Assembly (NCBI GenBank): GCA_010672965.1
Contig: JAAHFN010000002.1
Span: 62,001-126,000 of the forward strand
Direction of reading: 5' to 3'
Length of the DNA stretch: 64,000 nucleotides
Source of the DNA: Oscillatoria sp. SIO1A7
GTDB lineage: Bacteria; Cyanobacteriota; Cyanobacteriia; Cyanobacteriales; Laspinemataceae
Part shown: positions 31,620 through 39,867 of the stretch, one piece after another
How positions within the stretch are numbered: position 1 is the first letter of the stretch
How the letters are laid out: each line of letters begins with the position of its first letter
Made by a program: the position numbers and the translations under genes
The notes under the pieces: model-generated
Databases searched by the model: none
Seen by the model: the letters and a program-made list of their open reading frames with translations, nothing else
What the model was told of the DNA's origin: nothing

Positions 31620-33986
31620 ATGGCCAAGAAAATATTAGACCCGCGTATCGGGGAGTATCTGCTCGTTAATAGAGAATCGATTGTTGTAGAGCGTTCTCCA
31701 GAAGTGCAGCGATTTGCCGATTCTCCCGACGTGACTGTGGGAGAAAATGTTTGCATAGGATTTCCCGAACTAATCGGGCTGGAAGAAATTCTCGTAGATG
31801 TCTTAGAAGAACGCCAGCCGAGTTTCGATTTACAAGCAGTTACTAGGATTTTAGAAAATGGCGATCGCTTGTATTTCGACTTGCATATCGTCAGCTATCA
31901 AGAGGAAGAAAATAGCCCGCCGCTTTTGGTAGTCTTTTTCAAAGACGTAACGGATCGAATGGGGTTGGAACAAACTTTAGTACAAGCCACCAACGAACTG
32001 AATATTTTATTAGGCAGGCTAGAAACCACGAAAGATTATCTGGATAAGATTATCGCTTCAATGGCAGATGCCTTGTTGGTGGTGAGCCAGTCAGGACATA
32101 TTGCCAGAGTTAATCAATCTACTCTCGACTTATTTGGCTACGAGGAAGCCGAATTGCTAAATGAGCCTCTAGCAAAAATTTTAGATCGCAACTCTGACTG
32201 GGAGCAACTATCTGGGAGCCAAGACTTTTTAAGAACCGAAGGGCTGGAACTCGTTTGTAAAACCAAGACTGGAGAAAAGAGAATAGTGGCCTTTTCCTGC
32301 TCGGCGATTCAGTCAGAGCGACAAGAGGGATCCGGAGTTAAGGCCGCCAGTAAAGATTTTGTTTATATAGGTCGGGATATCACCGCACGCAAGCGCACGC
32401 AACAGCGTCAGGCAGCGCAACATACCGCTAACGGCATCCTCTCCGAGTCTCCCAGCATATCCGAAGCTAGCGTCCAAATACTACAAGGTATTTGTGAAAG
32501 TTTAGAATGGGATGTTGGAGAACTCTGGACGCTAGAAAAAGAAGAATTCTTAAATTCAGACGAAGCAAGCGATTCTGCTGCGGACAGTCGCAGACGCCCC
32601 CAATTGCGGTGTATAGAAATTTGGTCAAAACCATCCCTAGCTATACCTAAATGGAAGGCGGCTGTAAGGGAAAGCGTTTTGACCCGTAGCATGGGTTTCC
32701 CTGGTTGGATTTGGGCAAGCGGCGTCCCCCAGTGGATTGCCGATGTAGTCGAAGATGCCAGCTTCACGCGATCGCTCGAAGCCGATTTAGAAGGACTCCA
32801 TGCCGCATTTGGCTTTCCCATCCAAAGCGATGGGGAAGTCTTGGGGGTTATGGTATTCTTCAGTGGCGAAATTCGGCAACCAGACGAAGATCTGCTCCAG
32901 AGCATGGCGGCAATTGGCAGTCAGCTCGGTCAGTTTATTCAGCGCAAGCGAGCTGAAGCAGCCCTCCTAGAAAGCGAAGAACGATATCGAGATTTATTTG
33001 AAAACGCCAACGACCTGATTCAATCAGTTGCGGTTGATGGTAGTTTTGTATATACGAATCGAGCTTGGCGAGAAACTTTGGGATATGACAAAGCTGAAAT
33101 CGCTCGACTCAATTGCCTCGATATAATTCATCCAGATTGGAAAGTTCGCTGGTTGGAAACATTCGCAAGAGTGATGTCTGGAGAAATTATCGATCGCTCT
33201 AGAGTTGACTTTATTAGCAAATCTGGCAAGGTAATTTCCGTAGAAGGGAGCATAAACTGCAAATTTGTAGATGGCAAGCCGGTGGCCACTCGCGCTATTT
33301 TCCGAGATATCACCGAGCGGCTCGCAACGGAAAAAGCCCTGCAAGCGGAACAGAAAAAGGCAGAACACCTGTTGCTCAATATCTTGCCAGAGCCTATAGC
33401 CGATCGCCTTAAGGAGAACCAGCGCACTATTGCCGAAGACTTTGCCAACGTGACAGTTCTGTTTGCCGATATAGTTGGCTTTACAGAAATGGCCTCGTCT
33501 TTAACGCCCATCGAAGTAGTGGAGTTGCTCAACCAAATTTTTTCCGAATTCGATAAGCTGACGGAGAAGCATACTTTAGAAAAAATAAAAACCATCGGCG
33601 ACTCTTATATGGTCGTCGGCGGATTGCCGGAGCGAAGATCGGATCATGCTGTAGCGATCGCCAATATGGCTCTAGATATGCAAGAGGCAATGGCGCAATT
33701 TAACGCCACTCATATTAAACAGTGCAGCATTCGCATCGGCATTCATAGCGGGCCAGTAGTAGCCGGGGTGATTGGTATCAAAAAATTTATTTACGATTTG
33801 TGGGGAGACACGGTAAACACCGCTAGCCGCATGGAATCCCACGGCTTGCCTGGAGCGATTCAGGTCAGCGATTCTAGTTACAAGTTATTGCAAAGTCAAT
33901 TTTTATTTGTAGGTCGGGGAGAAATAAAGGTCAAAGGCAAAGGAGAAATGACAACATATCTGCTAGTAGGCAGAAAAAAAGATTAA
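31620..33986 (+). CDS. PAS-PAS-GAF-PAS class III adenylate cyclase
   Basis: The N-terminal sensory segment (VQRFADSP, GFPELIGLEEIL, QTLVQATNEL, DYLDKIIASMADALLV) parallels that of the kinase at 28318. Next come PAS (about 140-255), GAF (about 270-440), PAS (about 450-570), a linker LLLNILPEPIADRL, and the cyclase domain (about 590-788). Metal aspartates are in FADIVGF and the second is in TIGDSY. Substrate residues are K in KIKTIGD and D in YDLWGDTVN, the class IIIa lysine/aspartate pair predicting ATP as substrate. It is soluble. It stops 14 bp before the glutaminyl cyclase gene. The same catalytic subtype occurs in the protein at 56986. Confidence 0.93.
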   Translation: MAKKILDPRIGEYLLVNRESIVVERSPEVQRFADSPDVTVGENVCIGFPELIGLEEILVDVLEERQPSFDLQAVTRILENGDRLYFDLHIVSYQEEENSPPLLVVFFKDVTDRMGLEQTLVQATNELNILLGRLETTKDYLDKIIASMADALLVVSQSGHIARVNQSTLDLFGYEEAELLNEPLAKILDRNSDWEQLSGSQDFLRTEGLELVCKTKTGEKRIVAFSCSAIQSERQEGSGVKAASKDFVYIGRDITARKRTQQRQAAQHTANGILSESPSISEASVQILQGICESLEWDVGELWTLEKEEFLNSDEASDSAADSRRRPQLRCIEIWSKPSLAIPKWKAAVRESVLTRSMGFPGWIWASGVPQWIADVVEDASFTRSLEADLEGLHAAFGFPIQSDGEVLGVMVFFSGEIRQPDEDLLQSMAAIGSQLGQFIQRKRAEAALLESEERYRDLFENANDLIQSVAVDGSFVYTNRAWRETLGYDKAEIARLNCLDIIHPDWKVRWLETFARVMSGEIIDRSRVDFISKSGKVISVEGSINCKFVDGKPVATRAIFRDITERLATEKALQAEQKKAEHLLLNILPEPIADRLKENQRTIAEDFANVTVLFADIVGFTEMASSLTPIEVVELLNQIFSEFDKLTEKHTLEKIKTIGDSYMVVGGLPERRSDHAVAIANMALDMQEAMAQFNATHIKQCSIRIGIHSGPVVAGVIGIKKFIYDLWGDTVNTASRMESHGLPGAIQVSDSSYKLLQSQFLFVGRGEIKVKGKGEMTTYLLVGRKKD

Positions 33987-34000
33987 TTAGAATATCGGCT

Positions 34001-34819
34001 ATGATTCGCAAAGCTTTAACTATCGCCTTTATTACGGCGCTTTTACTTCTGACCGGCGCTTGTGCGGTTTCCGAACCGCCGGAGCAAATCTCGGCTCTAG
34101 CCGATCGCAAGACTGCCACCCCCAAATCATATGCTTATCGCATTGTGAAGAACTATCCCCACGACCCAGAAGCTTTCGTACAAGGGTTAATTTACCACCA
34201 AGGCAGACTCTATGAAGGTACGGGATTAAACGGCAGGTCGTCTCTACGCCGAGTCGAGCTGGAAACGGGCAAGGTTTTGCAAGTTCATAACTTAGATAGG
34301 CGCTATTTTGGAGAGGGAATCGCTCTCTGGGAAGATAAAATTATCCAATTAACCTGGAAATCCCAGGTTGGTTTCGTTTACAATAGCCAAACTTTTGAGA
34401 AAATCGGCGAGTTTTCTTATCCTACTGAAGGCTGGGGAATTACCCACGATGGCGATCGCTTGATTATGAGCGACGGCACCGATGTCCTGCGTTTTTGGGA
34501 TCCGGAGACTTTTGAGGAAATCGGTCAAATAAAGGTGAGCGATCGAGGCAACCCTGTTTTCAGGCTCAACGAACTCGAATATATTAAAGGAGAAATCTGG
34601 GCAAATGTCTGGCAGACCAATTTCATTGCTCGCATTTCACCGCAGACGGGTCAAGTCCTCGGTTGGATAGACTTAACCGGATTGCTAGCTGCCGAAGACC
34701 GCAGCCCAACTACGGACGTACTCAATGGCATTGCCTACGACGAGGAGGGCGATCGCATCTTTGTTACGGGCAAGCTGTGGCCGAAATTATTTGAAATCAA
34801 ACTGGTTCCCCAGGGCTAA
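34001..34819 (+). CDS. Glutaminyl-peptide cyclotransferase-like lipoprotein
   Basis: The signal peptide ends in a lipobox LLTGAC, so the mature protein is probably lipid-anchored. The body is a five-bladed propeller of the glutamine cyclotransferase family: YPHDPEAFVQGLIYH, LYEGTGLNGRSSLR, IIQLTWKSQVGFVYN, LNELEYIKGEIWANVW and VLNGIAYDEEGDRIFVTGKLWPKLFEI are all family blocks. The enzyme forms N-terminal pyroglutamate on exported peptides. The gene sits 14 bp after the cyclase and 6 bp before the thioesterase, so it is likely co-transcribed. Confidence 0.93.
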   Translation: MIRKALTIAFITALLLLTGACAVSEPPEQISALADRKTATPKSYAYRIVKNYPHDPEAFVQGLIYHQGRLYEGTGLNGRSSLRRVELETGKVLQVHNLDRRYFGEGIALWEDKIIQLTWKSQVGFVYNSQTFEKIGEFSYPTEGWGITHDGDRLIMSDGTDVLRFWDPETFEEIGQIKVSDRGNPVFRLNELEYIKGEIWANVWQTNFIARISPQTGQVLGWIDLTGLLAAEDRSPTTDVLNGIAYDEEGDRIFVTGKLWPKLFEIKLVPQG

Positions 34820-34825
34820 TCCCCA

Positions 34826-35236
34826 ATGTCTTTTACTTATTCGCGCATTATTCGCTTTCAAGATACCGATGCCGCTGGCGTCGTCTATTTTGCCAATGTT
34901 TTGGCAATCTGCCACGAAGCCTATGAAGCTTCTCTGGCCGCCGCCGGTATCGACTTAAAATCTTTTTTCGGCGATCGGGAGCTGGCTATTCCCATCGTCC
35001 ATGCCAGCGTTGATTTTTTTAAACCCATGTTTTGCGGCGATCTATTGGCTGTCAGCTTAGTACCCAAATCGCTGAATGACAATAGTTTTGAAATTGCTTA
35101 TCATGTCGCCGCAGCCGCAACGCCAGAATCGGGGCAAGCTAGGGCTATTACCAGGCATGTTTGCATTAACCCCGCTAGGCGCAGTAGAGAACTACTACCA
35201 GAATCGATGCTGCAATGGCTGAATCAATTTAAGTAA
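34826..35236 (+). CDS. 4HBT-family thioesterase, probable DHNA-CoA hydrolase
   Basis: A hot-dog fold thioesterase of 136 residues. The signature RFQDTDAAGVVYFANVLAICHEAYEA carries the catalytic aspartate in the first QDTDAAG segment. It resembles the cyanobacterial 1,4-dihydroxy-2-naphthoyl-CoA hydrolases (Synechocystis Slr0204 type) that release DHNA in phylloquinone synthesis. The same window has menC and menE 31 kb away, in keeping with that pathway. A general acyl-CoA thioesterase cannot be excluded by eye. It ends the plus-strand gene run. Confidence 0.85.
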   Translation: MSFTYSRIIRFQDTDAAGVVYFANVLAICHEAYEASLAAAGIDLKSFFGDRELAIPIVHASVDFFKPMFCGDLLAVSLVPKSLNDNSFEIAYHVAAAATPESGQARAITRHVCINPARRSRELLPESMLQWLNQFK

Positions 35237-35504
35237 ATAACTAATACTTACTTACTTAATAATTATTCCAATCGCCACGGACTAATCCTAAAGTAGCGAT
35301 GGACCTTGCCGATAAACTACCGAGTCAATCTCCTCTTCTTTTATTTTATTGCTCTTACCTCAACAAAGAAAAAGTAGAGACGCGATCGCGATTCTTTCCC
35401 GCAATCCAATTTCTCGCACGGGCGAAAGCAACGGCGAGCCACACCCCCAGTGCGACTCGCCGTTAGTGGATCTGGATCTGAAACCGACGTTTTTCTCGTT
35501 TATG

Positions 35505-35846
35505 CTACCTCAAATTTACCTTTGGGCATCCACAGTCTGGCCCGTAAGTAAACTCGGCTGAGAAAATCGGACCGCAGCCAGCATAAATTTTCGATGTTAC
35601 GCTCTGGGGAGGGAGAGCAGTTTCTTCCGCGCATTGGCCGATTTCGCTTTTGTATAAACAAAAATCATTATTATTTTCATAAGTTACTAAGATTTCTCCT
35701 TGCGGTGGATTGAATAGATACAGACAGCGCTCCGGACCCTGTTGGATTAATTCGGCTTCGGCTGCTACCACCGCTTGAACTTGTATGCTCGCGAATAGAA
35801 GTATTCCGCAAATAAATGCGATCGCGATTTCGTGGATTTTTTTCAT
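35505..35846 (-). CDS. Small secreted cysteine-containing protein, 113 aa
   Basis: Signal peptide (KIHEIAIAFICGILLFASIQVQAVVAA), then about 85 mature residues with six cysteines (RCLYLF, FCLYK, QCAEE, GCGPIF, DCGCPK), suggesting disulphides in the periplasm or outside. TTCTAGTTCC-type sequence precedes the ATG with GAACTAGAAGA as a weak ribosome-binding site. The family is not recognised and there is no functional link to its neighbours. Confidence 0.7.
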   Translation of the reverse strand: MKKIHEIAIAFICGILLFASIQVQAVVAAEAELIQQGPERCLYLFNPPQGEILVTYENNNDFCLYKSEIGQCAEETALPPQSVTSKIYAGCGPIFSAEFTYGPDCGCPKVNLR

Positions 35847-36479
35847 TCTTCTAGTTCCTCAAAGATTTTGTTGTCTTGGCAACCGTCGGTTGCCCTGGGT
35901 TTGAACCGCGATAGACCGCGATAGCCTGCCCGAAAAACAAATCGGGACTTACGCACGGACTCCATATATGGGATCCTTAGCTTACACCCGTTAGGCAGTC
36001 AAGTCGGTTTAGTAGGTTTCGGGCAAGCGATCGGGAACGATCCCCGTATGTCACCAATTGGAGTGCAAAAGCCCCAGAATCAACACCCTACCCCTTATCC
36101 GGGAAGGTCTGTTTGTCCCCAAGTCTGTTTGTCCCCAAGTCTGTTTGTCCCCAAGTCTGTTTGTCCCCAAGTCTGTTTGTCCCCAAGTCTGTTTGTCCCC
36201 AAGTCTGTTTGTCCCCAAGTCTGTTTGCCCCCAAGTCTCCTGGGAGCATTTCACTTTTGCACTCTTGTTGCCCAAAGAGGGCGAGAGTTTGTGTAGCCGC
36301 GCCTATAGGCGTCAGGCGGCTGGATGCCGAAATTGAAATGCTCCAAGTCTGTTCGTCACCAAGTCTCCTTGTCCCCAAGTCTGTTTGTCCCCCAATTCCC
36401 AATTCCCAATTCCCAATTCCCAATTCCCAATTCCCAATTCCCAATTCCCAATTCCCAATTCCCAATTCCCAATAAAAAC
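35847..36479. repeat. Minisatellites and an inserted element upstream of the AAA-WD40 gene
   Basis: From 36105 a 16-bp unit CCCCAAGTCTGTTTGT is repeated about eight times to 36240, then a family E element interrupts it, then the unit resumes (CAAGTCTGTT at 36345) and ends in a CCCAATT heptamer array (36392-36472). Only AATAAAAAC separates that array from the next start codon. A partial family A end (GGGACTTACGCACGGAC) lies at 35943. Confidence 0.85.
36242..36344. mobile_element. Family E inverted-repeat element, copy 3
   Basis: Ends GGGAGCATTTCACTTTTG and GAAATTGAAATGCTCC. It splits the 16-bp minisatellite, so it is younger than that array. Confidence 0.8.
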
Positions 36480-39227
36480 ATGAATACAAAAATCAATTCA
36501 CTATATCAAGTTGGGGGCAGTCTCCCCGCTGACGCCCTTACTTATGTCACCCGCCCAGCAGATGAAGAACTTTATCAAGGCTTGAAGGCTGGGGAGTTTT
36601 GCTACGTTCTCAATTCTCGGCAAATGGGTAAATCCTCCCTGCGAGTTAGAACCATGCAGCGGTTGCAAGCCGAAGGAATTGCCTGTGCGGCTATAGATAT
36701 TACGGCTATCGGCACTACCGATATTACTCCAGAAGAATGGTATGCCGGAGTTATTGATAGCATTGTTAGCAGCCTGGATTTATATGACAGTTTTGATTTG
36801 GACGATTGGTGGGAAGAAAATAGCAAGCTGCCTAACGTGCAGCGCTTTGGCAAATTTATCGAAGAAGTGCTGCTCAAGGAGATTTCAGGAAAGATTGTTA
36901 TTTTTATCGACGAAATCGATAGCATTCTCAGCTTGAATTTTAATATTGACGATTTTTTTGCTCTAATCCGAGCCTGCTACAACCAGCGCGCCGATAAGCC
37001 GGAATATCAGCGCATTACTTTTACTCTGCTTGGGGTCGCTACTCCTTCGGATTTAATTCGCGATAAAACTCGCACGCCTTTTAATATTGGTAAAGCTATT
37101 GACCTGCGAGGGTTAGAGCTAGAATCGGCGGAACCTTTGACAGTGGGTTTGGGGGAGAAGACAAACAATCCTCGGGCAGTGCTAGAGGCAGTATTGAACT
37201 GGACGGGCGGGCAGCCTTTTCTGACCCAAAAGACTTGCAAGCTGGTTCTGGCTGCGAATTCTTCTTTTATTCCCGTTGCTGGGATGGGTTTGAATGGGAT
37301 TGATAGTATAATTACTGCGGGAAGGGAGGCGGAGTGGGTGGAGAATTTGGTGCGATCGCGAGTAGTCAATAACTGGGAAGGACAGGACGAGCCGGAGCAT
37401 TTAAGGACAATCCGCGATCGCCTGCTCCGCAACAAAGAACGTGCGGCTCAGCTTCTGGCAGTTTATCAACAAATTTTACAGCAGGGAGAACTACCCGCAG
37501 ACGACAGCTCCGAACAAATGTCCTTGCGATTGTCCGGCTTAGTCGTCAGGCGGGAGGGACAGTTAAAAGTTTCCAATCTTATTTATAAAGAAGTCTTCGC
37601 TCGGGATTGGGTGGAAAAAGAGCTAGCCTCTCTGCGACCCTATGCCGAAGCTCTGGCAGCCTGGTTGGTTTCTAATGGCGAAGATGAATCGCGCTTGTTG
37701 CGGGGCAAGGCTTTAAAAGATGCGCGGAAATGGGCGGCAGGAAAAAACTTGAGCCAAAGCGATTATCGGTTTTTAGCTGCCAGCCAAGACCTAGATGTGA
37801 GAGAAGCGCAAAAGGCTTTGGCAGCGGAGAGACAGGCTTTAGAAGCGGAACAGATGAAAAGCGCCCTCGAAGCGGAAAGACAAGCAAACCAGGTTTTGGC
37901 AGAGGCGAATCTAAAAGCTAAGAAGAGGCTTAAACAAGGATTGTTTGGATTTGGCTTATCTTTAGTTTTGGCAGCGGGATTGATAGTATGGACGGACAAG
38001 ACGATTAAGCGATCGCAAGATGTAATAGAAGCTGCAACCAGATTAGAGCGATCGGCCAACTTAACCCTAAGACGATTTGAGGCCAACCCCAGAAAAGTAG
38101 AAGGATTAGTGGCAGCGGTGGAGAGCGGGCGGGAGCTGAAGATGCTGGCACAAGAGCCTCGCCCCCTGCAAGATTATTCGGCGATCGCTCCCCTCCTGGC
38201 CTTACAAAAAATTCTGGACAACATCGATAAAACCGACTCATTAATTACCGCGCACCAGGGAGAAATAACTAGCATCAGTTTCAGCCCAGCCTGCAATAAT
38301 ATGGTAAGACGATGCGAAGTTTTCTTTGCCACTGCTGGAGCTGACGGTATGGTTATATTCTGGAACTTGCAAGGGAAGCAACTGCACCAATTTCAAGCCG
38401 ATAAAGGCAAAATAAACAGCATCGGGTTTAGTCCCGATGGCGAGTTGATTGCTACCGCTGGCGCTGAAGGTACGGCACGCATCTGGAAGCGAAACGGAGA
38501 GCAGATTACCGATTTATATGCCGAATTAAAAGGGCATACTGGTGCAGTTACGAAAGTTATTTTTAGTCCCGATAAGCAGCAAATTGCCACCGCTGGCGCG
38601 GACGGCACCGTGCGGCTCTGGGTTCGCGACAAGCAGGTAGCGGAATTCCAGAGCAAAGGAGGGGAAGTGACCGCTATTAGCTTTAACGATGATGGCAAAA
38701 TGTTGGCTGCTGGCAGTAGCGATGGCAGGGTGCGACTTTGGAAGCGCTCTGGAGATTTGCTAAGCGAATGGAAAGCTAATCCAGGTAAAGTTAACAGTCT
38801 CGGTTTTAGCCCCAACAAGCAATTGCTCTTTACCTTAGGAGCAGACGGCAGCGTGCGATTCTGGTCGATAAAACTCTCGTCTATGTCTTATAAAAATAGC
38901 CAGGAACCTAAATGGATTGCTCACGAAGGAGAAGCAAAAGGCATTAGTTTTAGCCCCTACGGACGGCAAGTTGCCACTTTTGGCCAAGACCGAGCGGCAC
39001 GACTCTGGGACGAGGAAGGAAATCTACTTGCTGAATACAGCCAGCATCCAGTTAGCAGCGTCAGCCTTAGTCCCGACGGCAAGCACTTGGTCACCGGAAG
39101 TTTGGATGGCACTTTAGGATTGTGGAAAATTCAAGGATTAGACGAACTGCTTTCTAGGGCTTGCGATCGTCTCCAAGATTATCTAGATTCTCATCCCGAG
39201 GTTGGAAAAGTTTGTTCTTTTAATTAG
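36480..39227 (+). CDS. AAA_35 ATPase-WD40 repeat protein
   Basis: I start at ATG 36480 ([13 protein letters not shown]), since the longer frame is encoded by intergenic repeats. The protein is 915 residues. The AAA-like ATPase has Walker A RQMGKSS at about 48-54 and Walker [10 protein letters not shown] at about 140-148. A coiled coil ([21 protein letters not shown]) precedes a TM helix at about 489-508, and seven or so WD40 blades follow (about 587-903, repeated FSPDG and VRLW motifs). The layout is STAND-like: ATP switch, membrane anchor and a propeller sensor that would face the periplasm if the ATPase is cytosolic. The ATPase resembles that of the kinase fusion at 7243. There is no Shine-Dalgarno sequence before the start. 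Confidence 0.88.
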   Translation: MNTKINSLYQVGGSLPADALTYVTRPADEELYQGLKAGEFCYVLNSRQMGKSSLRVRTMQRLQAEGIACAAIDITAIGTTDITPEEWYAGVIDSIVSSLDLYDSFDLDDWWEENSKLPNVQRFGKFIEEVLLKEISGKIVIFIDEIDSILSLNFNIDDFFALIRACYNQRADKPEYQRITFTLLGVATPSDLIRDKTRTPFNIGKAIDLRGLELESAEPLTVGLGEKTNNPRAVLEAVLNWTGGQPFLTQKTCKLVLAANSSFIPVAGMGLNGIDSIITAGREAEWVENLVRSRVVNNWEGQDEPEHLRTIRDRLLRNKERAAQLLAVYQQILQQGELPADDSSEQMSLRLSGLVVRREGQLKVSNLIYKEVFARDWVEKELASLRPYAEALAAWLVSNGEDESRLLRGKALKDARKWAAGKNLSQSDYRFLAASQDLDVREAQKALAAERQALEAEQMKSALEAERQANQVLAEANLKAKKRLKQGLFGFGLSLVLAAGLIVWTDKTIKRSQDVIEAATRLERSANLTLRRFEANPRKVEGLVAAVESGRELKMLAQEPRPLQDYSAIAPLLALQKILDNIDKTDSLITAHQGEITSISFSPACNNMVRRCEVFFATAGADGMVIFWNLQGKQLHQFQADKGKINSIGFSPDGELIATAGAEGTARIWKRNGEQITDLYAELKGHTGAVTKVIFSPDKQQIATAGADGTVRLWVRDKQVAEFQSKGGEVTAISFNDDGKMLAAGSSDGRVRLWKRSGDLLSEWKANPGKVNSLGFSPNKQLLFTLGADGSVRFWSIKLSSMSYKNSQEPKWIAHEGEAKGISFSPYGRQVATFGQDRAARLWDEEGNLLAEYSQHPVSSVSLSPDGKHLVTGSLDGTLGLWKIQGLDELLSRACDRLQDYLDSHPEVGKVCSFN

Positions 39228-39867
39228 GGTGTAGGGTGTAGGGTGTGGGGTGTGGAGAAAAGGGTGTAGGGTGTAGGGTGTAGGGTGTGGAGAAAAGGGT
39301 GTAGGGTGTAGGGTGTGGGGTGTGGAGAAAAGGGTGTAGGGTGTAGGGTGTAGGGTGTGGAGAAAAGGGTGTAGGGTGTAGGGTGTAGGGTGTGGAGAAA
39401 AGGGTTTAGGCTGTGGGGTTTAGGGTGTGGAGAAAAGGGTTTAGGCTGTGGGGTTTAGGGTGTGGAGAAAAGGGTTTAGGCTGTGGGGTTTAGGGTGTGG
39501 GGTGTAGGGTGTGGAGAAAAGGGTGTAGGGTGTAGGGTAGGGTGTTGGTGATGAGGGGTTGTCACCGTTTTTTTGACAACCGGGATCGTTCCCAATTGAA
39601 ACCCGAATCCAGACTTACCGTAGGACTTTCCAGCTCCCGAAAGCGGTCGGGAAATAGTGTGAAGTTTCCCTAAGCCCCACACCCCACACTCCACACACAC
39701 CCGCTTGTGTAGGGTGTAGGGGCGACAGCATTCCCGAGATAACTGTGGGTTATAACACAAATGTATTATACTGGAATGCTTCGCCCCAAAAAGTCAGAGT
39801 TAAAGGTAAATCGGATTCTTATTTTCGCCTTTTCTTCCCCTACACCCCACACCCTATACCCCACACC
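39228..39867. repeat. GGGTGTAGGGTGTGGAGAAAA minisatellite and family C fragment
   Basis: Units of GGGTGTAG and GGTGTGGAGAAAA alternate from 39226 to 39545, with a GGGTTTAGGCTGTGG variant in the middle. Part of a family C core lies at 39711-39790 (GTAGGGGCGACAGCATTCC, GGAATGCTTCGCCCC). The complement of this array type is what occurs inside menE. No gene is present. Confidence 0.85.

Noticed and set aside
36105-36240. Regular 16-bp repeat array that could be taken for a CRISPR
   Set aside because: The units are contiguous and identical with no unique spacers, and there are no cas genes. It is a minisatellite.
36324-36479. Upstream extension of the AAA-WD40 protein
   Set aside because: It consists of CCCAATT and CAAGTCTG repeat translations. 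The conserved protein begins at [13 protein letters not shown].
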